From assembly GCA_002110485.1 (NCBI GenBank), contig MOWL01000067.1, forward strand, positions 2,542,001-2,606,000: 64,000 nt of DNA, given 5' to 3'. This DNA comes from Emergomyces orientalis (taxonomy: Eukaryota; Ascomycota; Eurotiomycetes; Onygenales; Ajellomycetaceae). Each line of letters starts with the position of its first letter. Within the stretch, counting starts at the first letter, position 1. Shown here one piece after another: positions 22,287 through 33,511 of this stretch. Under the pieces are notes generated by a model. It ran no database searches and was not told where the DNA came from. It saw nothing but the letters and a program-made list of their open reading frames with translations. Made by a program: the position numbers and the translations under genes.

Positions 22287-23816
22287 GTGTGCCAATTTGT
22301 CGCGATGCGGGTTGGCTTGAGTGCCTTCCAACTCTTTTCAAGATGCCCTGATAGCGTCGGTATACGCCTAATTTCTTTCCGCCCTTTCCACATACAACAC
22401 AAACGGCACAACGAAGGTTCCGCCAAACCTCTACCCCCCCTTAAAAAGCAGAGAATACCGTCGCGAATACACATTATAGGTGTGGGAAATATTGGAGGAT
22501 TTCTCGCCCACTCATTAGTCGGCGACACAAAACCTCCTCCAATAACCCTCTTACTACACAACCAAAAAAAGCTTGAGCGATGGGAAAAGAATAGGCAGCG
22601 GATAACCTTGGTTCGAAATGGGCTAGCAGAGCATAGATGGGGGTTTGACATAAATGTTAAAAGAGACGGCGTTTGGCATTACGTGCCACAGGATTCAAAA
22701 CTAGCTCAGGAGCAGAAGAAGGCTGGCGGGTATCCTGAGCGGGATCCGACAGAAGCAGACGATGAAGTTATCGACAACCTGATCGTCGCCTCGAAGGCCA
22801 CGAGGGTGCGGTGGGTGTTGGAGTCTGTCAAACATCGTCTCACACCGTATTCTACGATTGTCTTCGTACATAATGGTCTAGGGGTCCAGGAGCAGGTGAA
22901 TGAACATGTTTTTCCTGACCCAGAGACTCGCCCCAGCTACATTTTTGGTGTGATATCGCATGGGTTATTTAAAATGGATCAATTTGTGATCAAGCATGCG
23001 GGAGTCGGGACCTGTTTATTCAGCATCGGATACACGAATCCGCTGGCTAGAGCCAAAGCGGAAAATGATATTACGGAGTATAAGCAGAAACAGGAAATGG
23101 ACCGAATAGCGGCTAGTCGTGAGCTAACAGAAGAGGAACAACATCAACAAGAAGGGGAAACACAAAGAAAGTTGGATGAACCCCAAGACGAAGAACAGCT
23201 ACAACACCAACAAGACCTCCAGGCGCACCATGAAGAAGCCCAGCCAAATCTACCCAAGGAAGTTTGGTCGTCTACCGCTCTCTACCTAATACGGGTCTTA
23301 ACCCGCAATACTCAGCTAGTAGCCAGCGCAGTTCCCTCTGACACCTTCTTCCAACACCAACTGGAAAAACTTGCCATAAACTGCATCATCAACCCACTCA
23401 CGGTCATTTTTGACTGCTTCAATGGTGACCTCCTTTACAACTACCACATCTCCCGCGTCCAAAGACTGCTCCTCCTCGAGATTTCCGCTGTCATCTGTGC
23501 CTTGCCGGAACTCCAAGGGGTTCCCGGTATACAGGCGCGGTTCGCACCGGACCGCCTGCGTACCCTTGCTGTGAGCGTTATGGCGAACACGGCGAAGAAT
23601 GTCAGTTCTATGTTGCAGGATGTGCGACTGCAGAATCCAACGGAGATTAGGTATATGAATGGCTATATTGTGAAGAGAGGGGAGGAGTTGGGGATCAAGT
23701 GTGCATTGAACTATATGGTAGTGCAGATGGTTTTGGCTCGAGAGAAAATTAAACTTTCGAAGGAATTTGGAGAGATACCTATGGTTATGGGGCCGGAAGT
23801 TGCTGGGCGGGCTTAA
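22287..23816 (+). CDS. 2-dehydropantoate 2-reductase-like protein (PanE/ApbA family)
   Basis: Single exon of 509 residues. A Rossmann motif IHIIGVGNIGGFLAHSL lies near residues 61-77. It is followed by HNQKKLERWE, then IVASKATRVRWVLESVKHRL and VFVHNGLGVQEQV, as in ketopantoate reductases. The C-terminal domain has FFQHQLEKLAINCIINPLTV, including the expected lysine and asparagine, and a late EIRYMNGYIVKRGEELGI motif. The family reduces ketopantoate to pantoate with NADPH for coenzyme A synthesis; fungal relatives such as yeast Cbs2 have lost the activity and act in mitochondrial translation. A Q/E-rich insertion of about 50 residues (around 275-325) separates the domains. The basic N-terminus (FRPFHIQHKRHN) could be a mitochondrial presequence. 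The ATG at 22287 or at 22305 could be the start. Enzyme activity is inferred. Confidence 0.83.
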   Translation: MCQFVAMRVGLSAFQLFSRCPDSVGIRLISFRPFHIQHKRHNEGSAKPLPPLKKQRIPSRIHIIGVGNIGGFLAHSLVGDTKPPPITLLLHNQKKLERWEKNRQRITLVRNGLAEHRWGFDINVKRDGVWHYVPQDSKLAQEQKKAGGYPERDPTEADDEVIDNLIVASKATRVRWVLESVKHRLTPYSTIVFVHNGLGVQEQVNEHVFPDPETRPSYIFGVISHGLFKMDQFVIKHAGVGTCLFSIGYTNPLARAKAENDITEYKQKQEMDRIAASRELTEEEQHQQEGETQRKLDEPQDEEQLQHQQDLQAHHEEAQPNLPKEVWSSTALYLIRVLTRNTQLVASAVPSDTFFQHQLEKLAINCIINPLTVIFDCFNGDLLYNYHISRVQRLLLLEISAVICALPELQGVPGIQARFAPDRLRTLAVSVMANTAKNVSSMLQDVRLQNPTEIRYMNGYIVKRGEELGIKCALNYMVVQMVLAREKIKLSKEFGEIPMVMGPEVAGRA

Positions 23817-24018
23817 GCTTAAGGGGTTAGGTCTGCTAGGCATTCCAGTATCTGCAGGACGACATTCTGGTTCGGCTGTATGTAGTTCCTATCTTTTTTC
23901 TTTTTATTTCCATTGTATATATATAATTTTTCGATTTCGGCGCATACGAAGGATAAACATGAGAACTTTCTTCATGTTTAGGCTGTTGTATATTGCTAAT
24001 GCCCTCATTGCTCCGCCA

Positions 24019-25753
24019 TTAATCAACGGCCTTCAGTGCCCCTTTGCATAGTTCTACTATCTGCCTCCACCTCCTAAAGATGATTTCAAATTGATGCTCC
24101 CCGAAACGTTTCCTGCTCCGATGTAGCGCTGTTAGCTTCGAGATAGCCACTTCGGCCTCATGGATGTACACGCGTATCCAAGTTGCTATGATAGAATTTG
24201 TCTTCGTCTCGTCAAAACTTGCTGGCTGGTATCCGAGTATATACCTATTCCAATCATCGGGAGTCATGTATCTCATGCAGGCAACCACTTCAGTGCGAAA
24301 GCAGGGACCTTTAGTAGTTATTTGGTAGTTTCTGTTATATGGCATTTCAGTAAAAGCGGGGACAAGAAAGCCAGCGGTAGGGAATGTAAAAGTTTAGAAG
24401 CAGGTGGTTTGCTCACCCTAGGTATCTCTCAATTTTAAGATCTTCGATATTTCTGGATGAGAGATCTCTTAGAATTATGTCATCGAGGAACAGGTCGTCC
24501 CATTTATTCTCGGCGGGGACAAAGCCGTCTTTAAGATGTAAGCCTTCGCCTTAAAATTTGTAACAAAATGGAAGAAGGGTGACTGCGAATGAATCAATTA
24601 CGAAACTCACAATCGGTCAAAAGAACGTCACCCGAGTGGTTCCCATATGAAATGAATATCTCCTCCCCTTTTTCTAATTAATTTGAATTGGTCGTCAGTA
24701 ATCTACATTGTATTTAACCTGACCGTATGTGGAGAGAAAGATTGTACCATAAGGCTTGGATGTTTTGAACGTATAGTGATGGTCGTCAAAAGAAACCTCG
24801 CACTGGCTCATCCATTAGTAACAAATTCAGGACAACATGTCCTAGCTAGCCCATTCCCAAGATACGTATCTTACTCACACCTTCCTCATCTGTGTGGTTG
24901 AAATAATCCCCAAAGGGACATAGAGCCATGGCATCATTGTGGTCTTCAGGAGCCAATGAGCCTTCCGGAATGTGGTGGAACGATCTTGTATTTACAATAA
25001 GCCAGTGGTAAGTGTAAAGATCTTTGTCAATATCTTGGAAGACTTGTTTGACGATCTTATATGCCTTATCAAGGCGTCTTTCTTGCTCTGGTAAGAGATT
25101 TTGATGCTCTGTTGTATACACATGCTTTATGGGTCTTTTTGCTACTGTAGTCCATGAACCGGAGATGGACGGAGGAAGCAATGGAAATAAGAGACCGGAA
25201 TCGGAGCCACCTGAGATGCCACCCTTGAGTTGCTGGGGCCAAAGCATGGGCAGAGATTCCTCGAAGTCCTGACGTGAAGGCCATACAGCACGCCAGAGGG
25301 CATATTTCTCCTGGAATTCTTCAGTACAACAGAGGTATGCTGCAAACAATCCTTGAACAGGAATATCCTCTGGTAGTTTCCCACGGAATGTCGAGGGTAC
25401 GCTCTTGGTCGTCAGCATTGCGCTGATTGGAACCCGTACAATCACTTCTCCAACCTAGAGGAAAGTGTTAGCCGGGGCAAATTTGGCGCCAAATGACGGG
25501 AATCACGTGTATAATCGTTTTTATTAATTCTTCTTCGAAAACAAAGGAAACTAAAAGTATTACAGAAAATTTGCAAGTAAAATAAGGGTTTGCTGTATGT
25601 GGCATTTACATCTATCTTCCTTTGGGCTGCAATCCCTACACCCTGGCCAGGGAACCGTGTCGGTGCGACGCCATTGATTTCGATGCCCTGAGATATTGCC
25701 CATGCTGTGAATTTTTCATGTTCTGGTCCAGCTGAGCTTGTAGAGCGAATCAT
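24019..25753 (-). CDS. SET-domain protein lysine methyltransferase (SETD3/SETD6/Rubisco-LSMT type)
   Basis: Six exons (25753-25610, 25454-24879, 24802-24748, 24673-24611, 24528-24417, 24331-24019) give 420 residues. The N-terminal SET part starts with FTAWAISQGIEINGV and a GQGVGIAAQRKI motif. A long helical insertion follows, then the catalytic NT.SFHH region, the core motif GDYFNHTDEEGCEVSFDD and the EEIFISYGNHSGDVLLTDYG motif near the substrate lysine channel. The last ~150 residues match the Rubisco LSMT substrate-binding domain in position. Yeast members of this class (Rkm and Efm enzymes) methylate ribosomal proteins or elongation factors; I cannot name the target. Three short exons between 24400 and 24810 are needed to rebuild the SET core. 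The closing stop lies 202 bp from that of the PanE-like gene, in convergent orientation. Confidence 0.88.
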
Positions 25754-26962
25754 ATCTGAGGAACGAAGAATTCTCTGAAGGCTGACAATGACGAATTGAA
25801 AAGAGAGTTTGGATCAACGTAGTTAAAAAAACAAGAAAGAGCGCAGGGGATACATGTTGACATAGAAGCAGGCTGGCAAAAGACACAACTTCATGAGGTT
25901 GAATGAAACAATAAGGAACACAAAGAATGGAATTTCAGGACTGGTTTTGAGTCATGATGATTATTAAGACATTTCACCCACGCCGCCAAGCTCTATCCCC
26001 AACAGCAATGTTAGTAAGTTTCAAGGGCTTTCTCATGTAAGGAGTCCTTCTCCAGACTTTTATTTAGTTTATGGGTTAATATATAAATATCTGTATCGGC
26101 ATGGTATCTACGGCTGTAGTGATTTACTGCAGGAATTAATTTTAGATACCAGGCGAAACCTCTTCAATGAGCAATGCCTGAATGGACATTATCCCGACTT
26201 TCTGAGCCGAATATTCAACCACGGCCGGCCCAGTGCTAATATGAGTGTTTGGAGATTTGATGGGTTACTAATCAGGAATGTTGTCCATCATTAACTTGTA
26301 GCACTCTCACTGTGTATGTGATCACTGTGGTTGTCACGCAGGCACGACTTCCTGAGACAGCCAAGCGAGCCAATTAAGTTAAGGTAGAGGCATTGATACG
26401 AGTAAAATGATTGTTTCGAGACACACCCAACTCGACCAGGGCAATCGTGCACCCCGGAATGCTGCAGCGTCTTCGATGGGTGAGCTCCTGAGCTTTTGAG
26501 CAAAAATCGGGCGGATACTTCAATGAGGAAAGACACCGCATCTCTGCGAACAACATTGAACGCTATATCATAGCCCATTTTTTGGAAGTCGGAATTAAGC
26601 TCAACTGGGAGCTTAGAAAGCTGACCCCCTTATAGCATCATTGTCCAACTTTAGTATACTGGTGCAAATGATCTTGCATAGCGATATGTGAAGAGCCTCA
26701 GATGCAAACATTCATTGTTCCAGCGGCGGATATCTGCCTTGGTCAGAGTCAAAGAGGGAGAACACAAGAATGTTTGCTTCCCGGCTGCTCCGATATTTCT
26801 GATTGACCTTAGCAGCGAGCATGGAAGGCATATGGAAGACATGAAGTGAGAAATATAAAGCATTGATTTCCCTCTTCTATGGAGGCATCAAATTTGACCC
26901 ATCCACTCAATCTCGGAAATCATCCATCCTTCTCAACAAGCGGCCATTGCCCTACCTCAACC
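25754..26962. other. Intergenic region left of the small secreted gene
   Basis: About 1.2 kb, AT-rich. Short frames on the minus strand at 26291-26578 are without recognisable protein features. The right end is the promoter of the small secreted cysteine-rich gene, with a TATA-like AAATATAAAG at about 26851-26860. Confidence 0.45.
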
Positions 26963-27267
26963 ATGCAAATCCTAAACATCTATCTGGTTACCGCCGCAAT
27001 CTTTCTCGCCAATGCCCAAACTGCAACGATGGGTGACATCGTGGCTGCAGATGTGTCAGACTGCGGCTCTAAAGGTTGCCATGATTGTGACCCCGGCCGC
27101 AAAACTCTTCTTTTCGGATGCCCTCGGGGCTTGGTAATTATATATAAAATGCCATTTTGTTGCACATCAGGCAGTAATAGTGTTGACACCTGAGACAGGC
27201 AGTATACAGAGTCGATTCTTATCCTCCTGATACCTGTTGCACATGTTGCAGGGTTGGAGGAAAGTAA
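26963..27267 (+). CDS. Small secreted cysteine-rich protein (unknown function)
   Basis: Two exons (26963-27133, 27199-27267) join in phase 0 to 79 residues. The start MQILNIYLVTAAIFLANAQT is a good signal peptide, cut probably after NAQ or QTA. The mature part is about 59 residues with eight cysteines: DC, GC, DC, GC in exon 1, then TCCTCC in exon 2. It ends RVGGK. Eight cysteines suggest four disulphides and an extracellular location. I do not recognise the family; fungal antimicrobial-like, killer-like and effector-like proteins share this size and pattern. The intron is 65 bp (GTAATT...GACAG). A closer AG at 27170 would lead to an in-frame stop, which supports the second acceptor. It stands alone between two large intergenic gaps. 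Confidence 0.62.
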
Positions 27268-28048
27268 AGGGCCCTTGCCCGACTCTCGAGCATGGAAGAA
27301 TGGCCAACTGTAGCTTTAAAATCTTCATCATGCGTTCCTGAAATGGGGCCGCCGAGGGGGGAAGCTGAGATCGTTCTGCGTGCCTGTCAGAACATCTGGG
27401 CGGAGGAAATAGAAAAGCGCACTAGATCTCAGGGATGGATTTTCATGTTTTCGAAGTTGTAGGGGCGTCAAAATTTCTTGCCTTAGCTATCATTGCTCGT
27501 ATTTCCTATAATGACCAGTTGAGTTCACCGGCTTTGAGTCTCAAGATCATAATGAAACTATGCCCAGTGCTGTCTCTTAGATTGGTGCTTGGGGTTTATC
27601 CTACCACTGAGCAAATCCCCGCATTTTGATTTGATCAATGTTTGGCATGTTCATATTGCTGTTGATAGCCAGTTCAAAATATCTGACAAATATCAATATG
27701 TTGATTTGATGAATTGTCCAGCTTCACGCTGGTGGACAGTATACGATTGACATTGGTGACCTCGGGAGCACAAGGTAGTGAGTAGGTATTGCGACGAACT
27801 TCACCAATGGATAGTATCATCTACGGTTCATGGATTTCTCGATTTGCTTGGCACGATCGCGGATCGCGAGATCATGTGATTGCGGAGAAATATTGGTCAT
27901 CCGCGGATCCATAGCTTCCATCCGACATCACCTTGACAACTTTCTGGCAATTTAGTGAAACAAGTAGAAACTTGGATGGACGGGACCCAATTGGCGGCCC
28001 CTTTATCCTGCTTGCCATGATATAGGCTTCTGCACCTATATATCCACA
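27268..28048. other. Intergenic region upstream of COQ4
   Basis: About 0.8 kb with no supportable gene. It includes the 3' side of the small secreted gene and the promoter of COQ4. Confidence 0.5.
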
Positions 28049-28983
28049 ATGCCATACCACGGCGTGAGACAAGGCATGCTAACGTTGCGGGCGATGCGGA
28101 CGTTGCGGGCAACTCGCCCGCACGGAGTCTCACGACAATTCTCGGCCCTAAACCGACCACCGCCCAACTACCCAGGCCATATCCCACTAACAACTATTGA
28201 GCGTGGAGCTCTTGCAGTCGGATCTGCAATTGGGTCTCTACTGAACCCTAGACGAGGAGGTGTGAATATATAGATACAAATTTAACTATCGGAATATATA
28301 CTAACAAACGCTTTTAATCAATATAAACAGACCTAATCGCAGCCCTGGGCGAAGCCACCGCCACCCCCTACTTTATCTACCGTCTCCGCGACGCCATGTT
28401 GTCCGACCCCACGGGCCGTCGCATCCTCCGCGACCGTCCACGCATCAACTCCACAACTCTCTCGGTCGAGTACCTCCGTAGCCTACCTCCCAATAGTGTC
28501 GGAAGAACCTACGTGGGTTGGTTAGATAGAGAGGGAGTCGGCCCTGATACACGCGCAACGGTACAATATATCGACGACGAAGAGTGTGCATATGTCATGC
28601 AGCGCTATAGAGAATGCCACGATTTCTACCACGCCATCACTGGCCTACCGGTTATGGTTGAGGGGGAAGTTGCCCTGAAGACGTTCGAGTTTGCAAATAC
28701 GCTGCTGCCTATGACGGGACTGAGTATGTTTGCTGTGATGAGGCTGAAGCCTGCGGAGCGGGAGCGGTTTTGGAAGTTGCATTTGCCTTGGGCGGTAAGG
28801 AGTGGGTTGGCGAGCAAGGAGGTCATAAATGTTTATTGGGAGGAGCAGTTGGAAAGGGATGTTGACGAGCTGAGGGAAGAGCTGGGGATTGAGAAACCGG
28901 CGGATTTGAGGGAGATACGGAAGATGATGAGGAGGCAGAAGAAGGCGGCTGAGGAGGCGGCGAAAGCAAAAGAGGGACTTTGA
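28049..28983 (+). CDS. COQ4: Ubiquinone biosynthesis protein Coq4
   Basis: Two exons (28049-28259, 28331-28983) give 287 residues. The N-terminal ~45 residues are arginine-rich and lack acidic residues ([17 protein letters not shown]), a mitochondrial presequence. The Coq4 core begins [20 protein letters not shown] and has [20 protein letters not shown], then the zinc-ligand motif [12 protein letters not shown] at about 167-178 with the conserved HDxxH, and a [14 protein letters not shown] stretch. The C-terminus is a charged helix ([17 protein letters not shown]). Coq4 is a peripheral inner-membrane protein that scaffolds the CoQ synthome and carries out oxidative decarboxylation of a CoQ head-group intermediate. 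Length and motifs are normal. Confidence 0.95.
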
Positions 28984-29382
28984 TCGATTGAGCTCTTGTA
29001 AAATATATATATATACTACCTGTGTAGGGAGCACAGCAGGATGCATTGCAGGGGAGTTTTGGGTGTAAAGTTGAACTATTTCATTTTGTCAATGGGGCTA
29101 TCATGTACACATGTCATGTCGGCTACTCCATTTCATGAAATCTCCAGTTCCGGAACTTATTTCGGCTTCATTCACAGATCGTCAGCTTTCACAGCAATCC
29201 AATGTATATCATAACCAAAGCGATATCACATAGAATATATGCCTACGTAACAAATTCTAACCACCTCCTCTCCAACCCACCGTCACAACAACAAAAAAAA
29301 GGTGTGATATCATCAATTCGTCAATTCCATTGTGTTTCATATTCTTTATGCTTCCATTTCGTCCTTTATTTGCCCAGTCCCC
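28984..29382. other. Convergent intergenic region, COQ4 / PDCD5
   Basis: 399 bp between converging stops. It includes a short TA run near 29005. No gene seen; probably two 3' UTRs. Confidence 0.5.
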
Positions 29383-30162
29383 TCACAAATCCAACAAATC
29401 GTCATCGTCATCGTCCCACCCACCTTTCCTCCTACTGATAACGATCTTCTCTTCTTCCTTATTCTCTGCAATCGCATTCAGCAACTCTTTCAGCTGCTCT
29501 TCCGTAACTTTGGCCCTCAATTGGCCCGTCCGCGCTAGCATGATAAGTCTATTCTCAATATCTGTCGCTCGGTCTTCTTTCACCATTCGAATCCGTCCGA
29601 GGCGGTCAGCTGCTTCTGGCAGGAGGATTTGGGAGAGGATGGCTTGGCGGGCGTCGGCTGAAAAGGCGTTTTACGAGAAGTTAGATATGTTTGTTTAATT
29701 TCAATGTGACCTTCTTGTATTTTGTATGTGTGCTTGAAATGCAGCCATGGAGCGGAAGGTCAAGCCAGAAGGCGGCAGGCAAATTTAAGCTGAGCAAGGG
29801 GTTGGCTGAGATATTCGGGAGAGTACCTTCTTGCTGTCTAATGTTTTATTTGTGGGGGCATTGGTTAGTATAAGACGGTTGGGTCGGACATGAATTTCGA
29901 GAGAGAAAAGAGAATTTTTCAGATCCAGGGTAGAACTCACTGTCGTTGTTCTTGGTTGGAGCCTTCACCTGGTCCTCCTCCTCCGCCTCGTCCTGCTTGC
30001 GCCTGCAGCTGCGCGAGGCGGGCTTTTCGGATCTTTGGATGTACGCAGCGTTAGATGGGGCTCTTTGAAAATAGAAAACTACGCATGAACAGCCCCTGAG
30101 AGACTTGAGCTTTGGGATATGGTTGGGTATATATGTACCTCCTCAAGCTCGGCGTCCGCCAT
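29383..30162 (-). CDS. PDCD5-family DNA-binding/TFAR19 protein
   Basis: Four exons (30162-30139, 30032-29941, 29837-29827, 29657-29383) give 133 residues, the usual PDCD5 length. It begins MADAELEEIRKARLAQLQAQ, the hallmark N-terminal helix. A glycine-rich linker and a glutamine cluster follow, then ARQAILSQILLPEAADRLGR and IRMVKEDRATDIENRLIMLA, and an acidic tail. Eukaryotic members bind nucleic acid and chaperonin CCT and are linked to apoptosis-like responses (yeast Sdd2). The third exon is only 11 nt (29837-29827) and sits in the linker. It keeps the frame and codes glutamines and part of a glutamate, as in relatives. The first exon is 24 nt. Confidence 0.92.
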
Positions 30163-31587
30163 GGTGGGTTATGTGTAGGCAGTGATGTAACTATCGCAAC
30201 GGGAATTTGGGAGCGATTCCGGCGGACGAAGGGTTGTTGAACAGATATCCAGGAAACTGCGATAAGAAGCTTGCCGGTATGAAGGCTTGAAGGCGGATTA
30301 CTAGATGCACGGAGAAACAAACAGAGAAGCTGATTTGAAATTGCAGTTAGCTCGGGCCAAGCTCGAGTTGGTTGATATAATGCTGAACTAGGTTTGTTGC
30401 CCCGCCAAACTTTGACAAAACTCAAGGACCCCGCAATTCGAGCTGCGCACAATTAAATAGGGACTTTTATTTTCCATCCCGTGGCTCCAGGGCTCAACCA
30501 GGAGGAATGGGGGGTTGTTCTAGTTAAAGACGTAATTAAAGCTAGGCTAGGGAGCCACTAAATGAGCCCCATTTATAGGCTCTGTTGTCCAAACAGTAGA
30601 TACTCTCACTCCCACTCCATTCGTTGGTGTTTCGTGCATAGTTCAATCATGACAGGTGAAATAGAACGGAAAAATGAACAGGATAATCTAACTACAAGCT
30701 ACCTAGGTAGCATTAAAACATTCTTTGCGTTAATAAAAATATATGTAGTATGCTCTGATAATTGGTATGTCGTCTCGTCTGCCACCACCAGCTCCATTCC
30801 CCAGGGGCGGAAGTGTTTCATAACTCATCCATGGATGGTTGGTTTTGATCATTTTTGTATTCATTGTGTGTTGCTGTTAGATGCTACCAATTTTGCAAAC
30901 GTAAGTGACACTGTTGATGACTTTGGATTCAATGATCCCTTCGTCTTCTTAATGCAAGGATACGAAGGAGCACAATCGGCTTTGCCCAGGCCTACTCAAG
31001 GAGATCTCTCGCGCGTGTCTGCAGCCACCCAAACAGAGAGGTCATGTTTTGTCTCTGCCAGGGAATTCACATTATTCTCCTCCTCAGCCGCGCGTCCGGA
31101 GCTGCGATTGCATTGTTTCTCTAGTGGTGTTGTCATAATCCGGTGTAATCCGCACCCAAACTCAGTTGAAGAATACGAGTTACGCGCCAGCTTCACAAGC
31201 TATCAAGGGGGGCTCGTATTGATAACCAATTGGTGAGCAGCCCCTGACAGATGTTTTCGGTTGCTGACGACAAATTTTATAGATACAACCTTTTTGAGGC
31301 CAGGCATCAAAATAAATGCCCCAAATCGGGTTCGTTCAATGACGAATGCCTTTTCTTTTTTTACTTTTGTATACTCGACATGAGACAGAGTGTCAGGGTG
31401 ACCAGTTTGGGGAAGATTATTGTTTCAAGGACAGTTTGGCGATCCAGGGAGGGGAGTCAGATGTGCTCTATATAAGGATGGCGCTCAACACCTTGCTACA
31501 GTTTTGGAAGGAATCCGTTCCAGCACCTAACTGCTTTCGAACTTTGTGTCTTCGTTTCCCTCTCCCTTAACTGCCCTTTTATTCGTA
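30163..31587. other. Intergenic region, PDCD5 / FAD oxidase divergent
   Basis: About 1.4 kb between divergent starts. It contains a 224-codon open frame on the plus strand (30562-31236) with no recognisable domain, which I do not call as a gene. A possible TATA-like element (CTATATAAGG, near 31469) lies about 110 bp before the FAD oxidase ATG. Confidence 0.5.
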
Positions 31588-33511
31588 ATGTTAGGGCTAC
31601 TTTTCATCCTCTGTGCTGCTCTGCTTTTCCCTGCTGTTTTCGCTGCATCTTCAGCAAGATCTCGCTGCCGATGTCGTCCCCACCAAGCCTGCTGGCCGTC
31701 GGCCCAGGAATGGACTGTTTTCAACGCTTCTGTTTCTGGAAGTCTTATTGCCGTCAAACCTGTTGGTTCTGCATGCCATGATCCCAATTTCAACTCGTCG
31801 ATATGCGAGCAACTAATGACGTCAACAAATAATTCGACTTGGAGAGCCTCTCAACCTGGTATTTGCTTGTTCCCCTGTGATATTTCTATATTTGAGTTAT
31901 TTTGTGATGTGGTAGCTTACGATCCACTAAAGGGGCTGTTCAATGGTACAACTGGGAGTCAAGGCCAAAAACAAATGAGAGCTGCGAGATCGGGGAAAAC
32001 GGAGAAACACCATGCCGCCAGGGTAAAGTTTCGTTATATTCTCTCATCGCCAGCTCGGAGAACCAGATTCAACAGGCGGTACAGTTTGCTCAAGAACGAA
32101 ATATTCGCCTAGTCATTAGAAATACCGGGCATGACTTTTCTGGACGGTCCACTGCGCCCGAATCTTTGCAGATATTTACTCATCTCCTGAAAGGCGTGGT
32201 GTTTACAGAAAATTTCGTTCCACATGGGAGTCCAGATGGCCAGGAAGGTCAGGGCCCCGCTGTGACAATCGGAGCTGGAGTTCAGCTGGCGGAGCTGTAC
32301 AAAGCACTTGGCACAAAAGGGCAGATGGTTGTGGCTGGGTATGCCCACGGAGTTGGGGCAGCTGGTGGGTATGTCCAAGGAGGGGGACATAGCATACTCG
32401 GCCCGTGGAAAGGGATGGCGTCCGATAACGCGCTGCAATTTAGGGTCATTACTGCTTGTGTAAGTTCATCACTCCCAGCCACCCAAAAATCCTTCTGTGA
32501 CATCCTGGGTGTAACCAATATTTTCAGGGACAAATTGTCGTCGCGAACGAACATAAGAACCAGGACCTTTTCTGGGCCCTGCGGGGGGGTGGAGGAGGCA
32601 CATTTGGGATTGTTATCGATGTTACCCTTCGGACGTTTCCTGATGTGCCCATTGCAATGGCCCGAATTAACGTGAAACGCGACGTCCCAGATGAGACATA
32701 TTGGAGAATAGTGAACTCCTCTCTTGGATTTTTGCCAATTATCAGTGGCCACGGTCGGTCCGGCTCTTTTACGGGTACACCAAGGGCACCAGCAAGCGAT
32801 GGATCGTCAACCACGGCCGACCTGCTTATGCAATTCAACTTTGTCAACGAAACATCCACGGAAAACGTAAAACGCCTCCTAGCTCCGTTAACTCGTCAAT
32901 TGAGCAAAATTTCTGGAGCGGCTATAGAGGCGAACATTACTACGCACGACACCATCAGCAATTTCTATTCATCAGTCCTAGGACAGCACGATTTCACAGG
33001 TGCGGGTATTTTCCTTCTCTCGCGGCTGATATCCCGACAGTTTTTTGAAAGCCATCGCGGCTCCGATAAATTATCGGATGCAATTACCAGACTAGGGTAT
33101 AACAACAGTGACACATTCTCGGTCAATTTTGTTGCGGGTGACCAGGTTGCGCGCAACGGTGCCCTCGTCGATAGTGCCCTAAACCCAGCATGGCGGGAGG
33201 CTCTAATACATCTAATACTGCTCCGTGGCTGGTATGGGCATAAGAGCTTCAAGGAACAGAAAGAGCAGCAGAATGATATAACTTATCGCCAGGAGCCAAT
33301 CCTCAAATCTCTGGAGCCTGGGCGAATGGGAGCGTATCTCAACGAAGCCAACTCGCAGGAGCGGGATTTCCAGCATGAATTCTGGGGCAAAAATTATGGG
33401 CGCCTATACGCGATTAAAAAGCGTTATGACCCTTTTGATCTTTTCATTACACGTCTGGGCGTGGGCAGCGAGAATTGGGATGACGAGGGGTTATGCAGAG
33501 TTTCAAAATAG
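31588..33511 (+). CDS. Secreted FAD-linked oxidase (berberine-bridge-enzyme-like)
   Basis: Three exons (31588-31858, 31933-32459, 32528-33511) give 593 residues. MLGLLFILCAALLFPAVFA is a signal peptide. The FAD-binding PCMH domain shows IRNTGHDFSGRS, whose histidine is the usual covalent flavin site, VTIGAGVQLAELYKAL, AGYAHGVGAAGGYVQGGGHS and DLFWALRGGGGGTFGIV. The C-terminus has the BBE motif (DPFDLFITRLGVGSENW). Family members oxidise alcohols, sugars or alkaloid-like substrates with O2 and release H2O2; the substrate is not evident. Several N-x-S/T sites fit secretion. The start ATG at 31588 is chosen because it opens the signal peptide; the frame is open further upstream. The 5S gene and a secreted lipase follow on the same strand. 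Confidence 0.9.

Noticed and set aside
26291..26578. Minus-strand 95-codon frame near the small secreted gene
   Set aside because: No domain or plausible start context; overlapping frames on the same strand suggest chance openness.
31859..31932. Continuous 188-codon frame through the first part of the FAD oxidase gene (31546-32112)
   Set aside because: Reading straight through loses the family motif; splicing at 31859/31933 restores AVQWYNWESRP and the rest of the FAD domain.
32023..32041. Possible intron beginning GTAAAG in the FAD oxidase gene
   Set aside because: Reading through gives GKVSLYSLIASSENQIQQ in frame with the conserved FAD domain, so no intron is needed.
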